From: an uncultured Prevotellaceae bacterium
GTDB lineage: Bacteria; Bacteroidota; Bacteroidia; Bacteroidales; Bacteroidaceae
Direction: 5' to 3'
NCBI GenBank assembly: GCA_946539635.1
Contig: CAMNHS010000073.1
Coordinates: 1-6,783, forward strand
DNA: 6,783 nt
Below, piece after piece: positions 1 through 6,000 of the stretch; within the stretch, counting starts at the first letter, position 1, and each line of letters begins with the position of its first letter. The notes below the pieces were generated by a model. That model was given only the letters and a program-made list of their open reading frames with translations, ran no database searches and had not been told where the DNA came from. The position numbers were made by a program, and so were the translations under genes.

Positions 1-588
1 TCCCTCAAGCGTCGTAACATCGAGGCTTTCTATTGTCCTACTGCAAAGGAAGCAGTAGAAAAAGTATCATCTCTCATCAATGATGGCGACACTGTCACAT
101 GGGGCGGCTCCGCTACTGTTCGTAATATTGGCCTGCCAGACTTCCTAAAGTCCCGTGGTACCCTCAATATCCTCGACAGGGACAGTGTGCCAACTCCAGA
201 AGAAAAGCAGAAGATATACCTTCAGGCATTCTCTGCCGATGTATATCTGACGAGTGCCAATGCCATTTCCGAAGATGGTGTCATTGTAAATATTGACGGC
301 AATGGCAACAGAGTGGCAGCCATCACCTGGGGACCAAAGAAGGTTATCTTCATCATAGGCAAAAACAAGATATCCCCTACCCCAGAATCAGCCCTTGAAA
401 GAGCCAGAAACATTGCAGCCCCTGTCAATGCCAAGCGGTTTGACATCAAGACCCCATGCAAGATAGACGGCAAGTGCCACAACTGCAACTCCCCCGAAAG
501 TATTTGCAGCTATGTCCACTTCCTCAGAAACTCCCGCAACAAAGGCCGCCACGTCGTCATCCTCGTAGGCGAAGAGTTGGGATATTAA
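1..588 (+). CDS. LUD-domain (LutC/YkgG-like) lactate utilization family protein, 5'-truncated
   Basis: The reading frame is open from the left edge to TAA at 586-588, giving 195 visible residues. Family members are usually about 200-220 aa, so only a short N-terminal piece is missing. A GTG at 187 lies inside the conserved domain and is not the start. Visible family signatures, numbered in the fragment, are WGGSATVRNIG (about 38-48), TSANAISEDG (84-93), NIDGNGNR (97-104), a GPKKVIFIIGKNK strand, AAPVNAKR, and a C-terminal cluster with Cys153, Cys159, Cys162 and Cys169 in a C-x5-C-x2-C-x6-C arrangement, ending in LVGEELGY. LUD proteins include LutC of the LutABC lactate oxidation system and many stand-alone proteins of unknown reaction. 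The cysteine cluster could bind metal or an Fe-S centre, which is an inference. No lutA or lutB homologue is visible, although genes to the left are not in the window. There is no signal peptide or membrane segment, so it is probably cytoplasmic. The family call is firm; the function is open. Confidence 0.93.
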   Translation, partial: SLKRRNIEAFYCPTAKEAVEKVSSLINDGDTVTWGGSATVRNIGLPDFLKSRGTLNILDRDSVPTPEEKQKIYLQAFSADVYLTSANAISEDGVIVNIDGNGNRVAAITWGPKKVIFIIGKNKISPTPESALERARNIAAPVNAKRFDIKTPCKIDGKCHNCNSPESICSYVHFLRNSRNKGRHVVILVGEELGY

Positions 589-592
589 GAGA

Positions 593-1711
593 TTATTTTG
601 CACGTGCCTCGTCATTTGTGGCGATTAGCTCTGCCACGATGTACTCAGAGCGGGTGCCAATGCGGAACTTTCCACCCCAGATGCCCAATCCGCTACTGAT
701 GTAATAGCGGGTGTTGCCACGTTGATGGCTCCCAAAGGCACACTCGTAGATGCTTTCCGTAATCCATGAGATGGGCCACATCTGTCCATGATGGGTGTGA
801 CCACTGAACTGGAAATCAATATGATGTTGCTCGGCTTGTTCCAGGTGGTAGGGCTGATGGTCTAACAGAATAAGATATGAGGAATTGGAAATGAGTGATT
901 TATTTTCGTTCACTATCTTGCCCAGTGATTTACGATGTCTGTTGGTGCGGTCGTCGCGCCCGATGATACAGAGGTCTCCTACAGTGACAGCATTGTCACG
1001 TAACAGGTTGATGCCGGCATCGCGATAGAACTGCTGGGCATCAGGCTCACCACTGTAGTATTCGTGGTTGCCTAAGCAGGCATATACTGGAGCAGAGAGC
1101 CGCAGGAACTCTTCGTGCATCCGCTCTTCGTTCAGAGGGCGCATACTCATGTCGATGATATCGCCGGCAATCAGTATCAGGTCTGGTTTCTCGGCATTTA
1201 TCATATCAACCCAGCGATGGAGCTCTTTGCGAGGATTGTGGTAGCCGACGTGCAGGTCGCTGACCATAACCAGCTTCAGGGGGCGTGTCAAAGGACGGTT
1301 GGCGGTCAGCGTCAGTTCCTGACGATATTTATGCTGATAGTGCAGATTGCCATAGACAAAGATACCGACCATCAGGATGGTAATGCCAAGAGCAGTGTAC
1401 CAGTTATTATATAACAAGGTGCGCGGAATGAGATGGAAAAGCCGTCCGAGGTCGAGAATCAGGAACAGTATGACCAGATACATCATAACAAAGATACTCG
1501 ACGTCCCTATTTCATAAAACGCAGTACCAACAGGGAGCGGCATACTGTCGTAAAGCCCTCGCATGCCAAACATCATAGTCAGGAACGAACCCGCCATCAA
1601 TGCAATGGCTGACACTTTCCACCACCACGCACAGGGCAAAAGACACCAAACGTGCCAGGAAATATAGGCAATGCCAAACAGCGGCAATAACAGGAATATA
1701 ATCATCCACAT
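593..1711 (-). CDS. Membrane-anchored metallophosphoesterase (YkuE/YaeI-like)
   Basis: This encodes 372 aa from ATG at 1711. A TTG at 1717 would add two residues, and an in-frame TGA lies just before it, so the start is fixed within two codons; I prefer ATG. Counting from the TTG, four hydrophobic segments lie at about 3-23, 33-51, 71-93 and 106-125. A calcineurin-like phosphoesterase domain follows from about 145. Its metal-binding motifs are all intact: SDLH (D154, H156), GDIID (D186, D189), GNHE (N217, H218), the histidine of LLDHQP (H287) and GHTHHGQ (H307, H309). The layout of a multi-pass N-terminus plus a YkuE-like catalytic domain is common in Bacteroidota. The predicted activity is dinuclear-metal phosphoester hydrolysis. 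The substrate is unknown; UDP-sugar pyrophosphate or cell-envelope substrates are known for relatives. The gene is convergent with the LUD gene (4 bp between stops) and divergent from azlC. A good promoter lies upstream at 1749-1781. Confidence 0.93.
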   Translation of the reverse strand: MWMIIFLLLPLFGIAYISWHVWCLLPCAWWWKVSAIALMAGSFLTMMFGMRGLYDSMPLPVGTAFYEIGTSSIFVMMYLVILFLILDLGRLFHLIPRTLLYNNWYTALGITILMVGIFVYGNLHYQHKYRQELTLTANRPLTRPLKLVMVSDLHVGYHNPRKELHRWVDMINAEKPDLILIAGDIIDMSMRPLNEERMHEEFLRLSAPVYACLGNHEYYSGEPDAQQFYRDAGINLLRDNAVTVGDLCIIGRDDRTNRHRKSLGKIVNENKSLISNSSYLILLDHQPYHLEQAEQHHIDFQFSGHTHHGQMWPISWITESIYECAFGSHQRGNTRYYISSGLGIWGGKFRIGTRSEYIVAELIATNDEARAK

Positions 1712-1748
1712 TTTCAAAGGTCAATGGTTTTTAACAGTAGTTTTGGCG

Positions 1749-1781
1749 GCAAAGGTACATAAAAGTATTAGAATACACAAA
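1749..1781 (-). promoter_or_regulatory. Bacteroidota-type promoter for the metallophosphoesterase gene
   Basis: Read on the minus strand, TTTG (1781-1778) is followed after exactly 20 bp by TACCTTTGC (1757-1749). This matches the Bacteroidota primary-sigma consensus TTTG-N19-21-TAnnTTTG. Transcription would begin near 1743-1745, giving a leader of about 30 nt before ATG 1711. It is the best promoter match in the window. No Shine-Dalgarno sequence is evident in the leader, as usual for the phylum. Confidence 0.8.
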
Positions 1782-1788
1782 AAAATAT

Positions 1789-1823
1789 CAATTTTCAATT
1801 TTCAATTCTCAATTTTCAATTTT
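1789..1823. repeat. Five-copy 7-bp tandem repeat, CAATTTT
   Basis: Five contiguous heptads lie at 1789, 1796, 1803, 1810 and 1817. All are CAATTTT except the third, which is CAATTCT. The last runs into a T tract ending at 1828. The array lies in the divergent intergenic region, upstream of the minus-strand -33 box and covering the -33/spacer region expected for azlC. It is non-coding. Similar CAATTTT-type arrays are, from memory, frequent in Bacteroidota intergenic DNA; I cannot verify that here. Confidence 0.9.
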
Positions 1824-1829
1824 TTTTTG

Positions 1830-1838
1830 TACCTTCGC
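1830..1838 (+). promoter_or_regulatory. Probable -7 box of the azlCD promoter
   Basis: TACCTTCGC matches the Bacteroidota -7 element TAnnTTTGC at all but one position. It follows nine T residues (1820-1828) and a single G. At the expected -33 distance (spacer 20) the sequence is TTCT (1806-1809), inside the degenerate third CAATTTT copy, so the -33 element is poor. Transcription would start near 1845, leaving a very short leader of about 15 nt before ATG 1860. A 10-bp palindrome, ATTTTAAAAT (1844-1853), sits at the predicted start site and could be an operator, although base composition alone may explain it. Confidence 0.6.
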
Positions 1839-1859
1839 GTCCGATTTTAAAATTGGCGG

Positions 1860-2582
1860 ATGAAAAACGACCTTAGGCATAATATTCTTTCTGGCATACG
1901 CGACGGCATTCCTATCGCGATGGGATATTTTGCTGTGGCGTTTTCATTAGGCATCATAGCAAAGAAGGCTGGACTTACTGCTTTGATAGGCTTTATCAGC
2001 AGTTTCTTCACGCGTGCGTCTGCAGGAGAATATGGTGTATATACCTTGGTTGCCGTCAATGCCACGTATGTGGAACTGATTGCCATGTGCCTTGTGGTAA
2101 ACCTGCGCTATATGCTGATGAGCGCTGCCCTATCGCAAAAACTCTCTCCCACCCTGTCGTGGTTCCACCGCATACTGATGGCTTGCTGCATTACTGACGA
2201 GATTTTCGGCATTTCAATAAACCATAAGGGATATACTCCGCCTGCATATACATATTCTGCCGCCCTGATATCGGGCATATTCTGGGCTTCCGGATGTGCT
2301 GCAGGTATCATTGCCGGCAATATGCTGCCAACCAATATCGTTGCCGCCCTCAGCGTGGCGCTTTACGGAATGTTCCTTGCCATCATAATGCCTATGGCAC
2401 GAAATGACCGCGATGTGTTATATGCAGTTGTTGCGAGTTTCCTGCTGAGCGGTTTATGTGCTGTGGCACCAATAGTAAGCGAATGGAGCAGCGGCACCAG
2501 AATAATAGTTCTTACAATACTCATATCTGCCGCAGCAGCATGGCTGAAACCTTTACCTTTGGAGAACGATGGAGAAGCATGA
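1860..2582 (+). CDS. azlC: AzlC family branched-chain amino acid exporter, large subunit
   Basis: This 240-aa, strongly hydrophobic protein matches the AzlC family in length and motifs. An N-terminal GIRDGIPIAMGYFAVAFSLG region (about 12-31) is followed by NLRYMLMSAALS (81-92), the TDEIFGIS segment (112-119) and FWASGCAAGIIAGNMLP (141-157). Several further membrane helices run to about residue 229, and the charged tail ends in NDGEA. AzlC forms an inner-membrane exporter with the small AzlD subunit; in Bacillus and other bacteria such pairs export branched-chain amino acids or their toxic analogues. Substrate here is inferred from family only. ATG 1860 is preceded by an in-frame TAA at 1848-1850 and the next Met is residue 21, inside the first conserved block, so the start is secure. 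There is no clear Shine-Dalgarno sequence beyond GGCGG touching the ATG. The gene overlaps azlD by 14 bp, indicating a translationally coupled operon. Confidence 0.93.
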   Translation: MKNDLRHNILSGIRDGIPIAMGYFAVAFSLGIIAKKAGLTALIGFISSFFTRASAGEYGVYTLVAVNATYVELIAMCLVVNLRYMLMSAALSQKLSPTLSWFHRILMACCITDEIFGISINHKGYTPPAYTYSAALISGIFWASGCAAGIIAGNMLPTNIVAALSVALYGMFLAIIMPMARNDRDVLYAVVASFLLSGLCAVAPIVSEWSSGTRIIVLTILISAAAAWLKPLPLENDGEA

Positions 2583-2892
2583 CATAATATTATACATATT
2601 GCTTGCCATCGCTTGCACAAACCTCATCCGCATTGTGCCAATGGTATTCATAAAGGGGCATATACGCAACACCTTTGTAAGGAGTTTCCTGTATTATGTG
2701 CCTTACGTTACGCTTGCCGTAATGACGTTTCCAGACATGATACAGACAACGATGACACCTCTTTCGGGCATTGTGTCGCTAATGGTCGGCATCATTGCTG
2801 CATGGTTCGGACTTGGGCTGTTTCCAGTCGCTGCAATATGCTGTGCAATAGTGTATTTGATGGACTGTCTGTCAAGCGGCGTTTTTTTCTAA
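2569..2892 (+). CDS. azlD: AzlD family branched-chain amino acid exporter, small subunit
   Basis: This 107-aa membrane protein has about four hydrophobic segments (about 5-20, 40-57, 63-84, 84-102). It carries the AzlD signature of an early Arg-x-x-Pro (residues 21-24, RIVP), the FLYYVPYVTLAVMTFPD stretch (40-56), and a Gly-rich third segment. Length and arrangement are typical for AzlD, the partner needed by AzlC for amino acid export at the inner membrane. The start codon lies inside the azlC 3' end in another frame (14-bp overlap). GGAGA at 2561-2565 is a possible ribosome binding site, though only 3 nt from the ATG, so coupling to azlC translation is more likely. The last codons contain a T7 run (2882-2888). 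No convincing terminator follows. Confidence 0.92.
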   Translation: MEKHDIILYILLAIACTNLIRIVPMVFIKGHIRNTFVRSFLYYVPYVTLAVMTFPDMIQTTMTPLSGIVSLMVGIIAAWFGLGLFPVAAICCAIVYLMDCLSSGVFF

Positions 2893-2960
2893 AAAGGGGC
2901 TTTTAATTAAAGAAATAGAAAATTATTTCTATTACTTACTGATATTTCATTTTTTTTTTA

Positions 2961-2969
2961 TAACTTTGC
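2961..2969 (+). promoter_or_regulatory. Probable -7 box of the purL promoter
   Basis: TAACTTTGC is a full match to the Bacteroidota -7 element TAnnTTTGC. It is preceded by ten T residues (2950-2959) and one A. No TTTG is found 19-21 bp upstream (TACT at the expected place), so the -33 element is weak or absent. Transcription from near 2975 would give a leader of about 70 nt that contains both heptad repeat blocks. I see no PurR-like operator or purine riboswitch core in it. Confidence 0.65.
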
Positions 2970-2980
2970 AGCAAAATAAC

Positions 2981-3008
2981 GGTTAACGGTTAAAGGTTAA
3001 AGGTTAAA
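2981..3008. repeat. Four-copy 7-bp tandem repeat, GGTTAAM, in the purL leader
   Basis: GGTTAAC (2981-2987) is followed by three perfect GGTTAAA copies at 2988, 2995 and 3002. The array starts about 11 bp after the -7 box, so it should be transcribed as the first part of the purL leader. The last copy can pair weakly with ACCT (3010-3013) as a 4-bp stem, which is too short to call a regulatory hairpin. It is non-coding: an in-frame TAA at 3032-3034 precedes the purL ATG. Confidence 0.9.
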
Positions 3009-3012
3009 GACC

Positions 3013-3026
3013 TGAAACTTGAAACT
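3013..3026. repeat. Two-copy 7-bp direct repeat, TGAAACT, in the purL leader
   Basis: Two perfect adjacent copies of TGAAACT (3013-3019 and 3020-3026) lie 4 bp after the GGTTAAA array and 17 bp before the purL ATG. Two copies alone could be chance, but the period is the same as in the neighbouring array and in the CAATTTT array upstream of azlC. Confidence 0.6.
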
Positions 3027-3043
3027 TATTTTAATATACAAAT

Positions 3044-6000
3044 ATGATTCTCTTTTTCAAAACTCCATCCGAGAACTTAATTGCCACAGAGATAGACCAC
3101 AAGCCATCTGCTGTGGAGGTAGAAAAACTGTGCTGGCTGTATGACAATGCTACATTGATAGAGGGCGACACCGTGAGCGGATTCTTCGTAGGTCCACGTC
3201 GCGAGATGATTACTCCTTGGTCAACAAATGCTGTCGAGATAACACAAAACATGTCTCTCAAGGGCATTTCACGTATTGAGGAATACTTCCCTGTTGACTC
3301 TATGGATGCTGAACATGACGAGATGTTGCAGCGTATGTATGATGGTCTTGACCAGAGCATCTTTACCATCGACATCAAGCCTGAGGCTATAAAATACATC
3401 GAGAACATCGAGGAGCATAACGACAAAGAGGGTCTTGCTCTGTCAAAAGAGGAAATCGCATACCTCTATGATGTGGCAAAGCAACTGGGACGTCCGCTGA
3501 CTGACTCTGAGCTCTTCGGCTTCGCACAGATAAACTCCGAGCACTGCCGCCACAAGATATTTGGTGGCACATTCATCATTGATGGCAAGGAAATGGAGTC
3601 TTCTCTGTTCCAGATGATTAAGAAGACGACACAAGAGAATCCTAACAAGATACTATCTGCATACAAGGATAATGTGGCCTTCAGCCAGGGTCCTGAAATA
3701 GAGCAGTTCTCACCTGCTGACCACTCTGCTCCTGACTTCTACAATATTAAGAAGGTGGAGAGTGTCATATCCCTGAAGGCTGAGACACACAACTTCCCTA
3801 CTACCGTAGAGCCTTTCAACGGTGCAGCAACAGGTACTGGCGGTGAGATTCGCGACCGTATGGGTGGTGGCGTCGGTTCTTGGCCTATCGCTGGAACGGC
3901 TGTCTATATGACATCATATCCACGCAAGAAGGGTACTAACAATGCATGGGAGCAGAATATGCCTGAGCGTAAGTGGCTCTATCAGACTCCTGAGCAGATT
4001 CTGATAAAAGCATCAAATGGTGCTTCTGATTTTGGTAACAAATTCGGCCAGCCACTGATTTGCGGTTCAGTGCTGACATTCGAGCATAAAGAGAATGATG
4101 AAGAATATGCCTACGACAAGGTGATAATGCTTGCTGGAGGTGTCGGCTATGGCTTGAAGCGCGACTGCATCAAGGGCACGCCACAGCCAGGCAACAAGAT
4201 TGTCGTAATGGGTGGTGAGAACTATCGCATCGGACTTGGTGGCGGCTCTGTATCTTCTGTTGAGACAGGACGCTATTCTTCTGGCATCGAACTGAATGCC
4301 GTACAGCGTGCCAACCCTGAGATGCAGAAGCGCACATACAACGTCATCCGTGCCTTGGGCGAAGAGGATCAGAACCCTATCGTCTCTATCCACGATCATG
4401 GTAGTGCAGGCCACGTAAACTGTCTGTCGGAATTGGTAGAAGATTGTGGTGGTCTCATTCATATGGACAAGTTGCCTATTGGTGACAAGACGCTCAGCGC
4501 AAAGGAGATTATTGCCAACGAGTCACAGGAGCGCATGGGACTGCTCATTGACGAGGCTGCCATAGAACATGTGCAGAAGATTGCTGATCGTGAGCGTGCT
4601 CCAATGTACACTGTCGGCGAGACAACTGGCGACCATCGCTTTGCCTTCGAACAGGCTGACGGCGTAAGACCTTTCGACCTCTCAGTAGATCAGATGTTCG
4701 GCTCTTCTCCAAAAACTATCATGGAGGACAAGACTGTCGAACGTAAATATGATGTAGTAACATACGATGCTTCTGCCATTGGTGAGCAGACAACTCTCAA
4801 TACCAAGTTAAACGAATACCTGAAGCAGGTATTGCAGCTGGAGGCTGTGGCTTGTAAGGACTGGCTCACCAATAAGGTGGACCGCTCTGTGTCTGGCCGC
4901 ATAGCACGTCAGCAGTGTCAGGGTGAACTGCAACTGCCACTCTCTGACTGTGGCGTTGTGGCTCTCGACTATACAGGCACCAAGGGTATTGCTACCTCTC
5001 TCGGACATGCTCCACAGGCTGCCCTTGCAAACCCTGAGGCTGGTTCTGTACTCTCTGTAGCAGAATCTCTCACAAACCTTGTTTGGGCACACATGGCAGA
5101 GGGAATGGACAGCATCTCGCTGAGTGCTAACTGGATGTGGCCTTGCAGAGCACAGGAGGGTGAGGATGCTCGCCTCTATAGCGCAGTAAAGGCGTTGTCA
5201 GACTTCTGCTGCGACCTGCATATCAACGTACCAACTGGTAAGGACTCTCTCTCTATGACACAGAAATATCCTGACGGAAAGAAGATTGTTTCTCCAGGTA
5301 CTGTGATAGTTTCTGCTGGTGGTGAGGTGGATGAGATAAACAAGACTGTTTCTCCTGTCATAAAGGATGTGAAGGACAGCCGACTCTATTATATCGATTT
5401 CTCATTCGACAAGTTACAGTTGGGTGGCTCTGCCTTTGCACAAAGTCAGGGAAAGGTTGGCAGCGATGTTCCTACTGTCCAGAATCCGGAATACTTCTCT
5501 GATGCCTTCATGGCAATACAGCAGATGATTGGCGAGGGCTTGGTTCTTGCCGGTCATGACATCTCTGCTGGTGGTATTATCACATGTCTCCTCGAGATGT
5601 GTTTTGCAAATACCAAAGGTGGTCTCGACATCAATTTCGACAAGATACAGGAGGGTGACATCGTAAAAATACTCTTTGCTGAGAATCCTGGTGTCGTAAT
5701 ACAGGTTCGCAACAGCGATGCTTCCCGTGTAAAGAAGATTTTGGAGGATGCAGGTGTTGGCTATTGCAAGATTGGCACTCCATGTGAAGAGCGCAAGATT
5801 ACTGTCACAAAGACTGTCTCTAACGCTTCTGTTCCAAATGCTCAGATTGCTTCTCGTGAGTTGGTGTTCAACTTCGACATCGACGAGTTGCGTGATGTAT
5901 GGTATTCTACCTCTTACCTCCTCGACAGAAAGCAGAGCTTCAACGGCAAGGCTGCAGAACGCTTTGAAAACTATAAGAAGAATCCTGTAACATGGTCACT

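Noticed and set aside
187..588. A separate 133-aa gene starting at GTG 187
   Set aside because: The same frame is open to the left edge and encodes conserved LUD residues (WGGSATVRNIG) upstream of the GTG, so this is an internal valine codon.
2892..2904. Possible terminator after azlD, AAAAG-GGG-CTTTT
   Set aside because: The 5-bp stem has only one G-C pair and the following T tract is just the stem arm, so it is too weak to call. Read-through into purL cannot be excluded.
2613..2906. 97-codon plus-strand frame overlapping azlD
   Set aside because: It is the +2 shadow of azlD. Its translation is rich in His/Arg/Cys without membrane or domain pattern, while the azlD frame matches its family throughout.
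3001..3013. Hairpin AGGT-TAAAG-ACCT as a riboswitch or attenuator
   Set aside because: The stem is only 4 bp with no conserved core and no alternative terminator, so it does not support a structured regulatory RNA.
2981..3026. A CRISPR-like or attachment-site interpretation of the repeats before purL
   Set aside because: Units are 7 bp with no spacers, and there are no integrase, cas or tRNA genes in the window. They are simple tandem repeats.
3031..3666. Several minus-strand open frames of 61-131 codons opposite purL
   Set aside because: They are antisense shadows of a strongly coding purL frame. They resemble no known family, have mutually overlapping frames and no promoter-like sequence.
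4067..5361. Minus-strand open frames of 61-131 codons inside purL
   Set aside because: These are antisense to intact PurL motifs, have low-complexity Cys/Ser-rich translations without domain character, and are expected by chance from purL codon bias.
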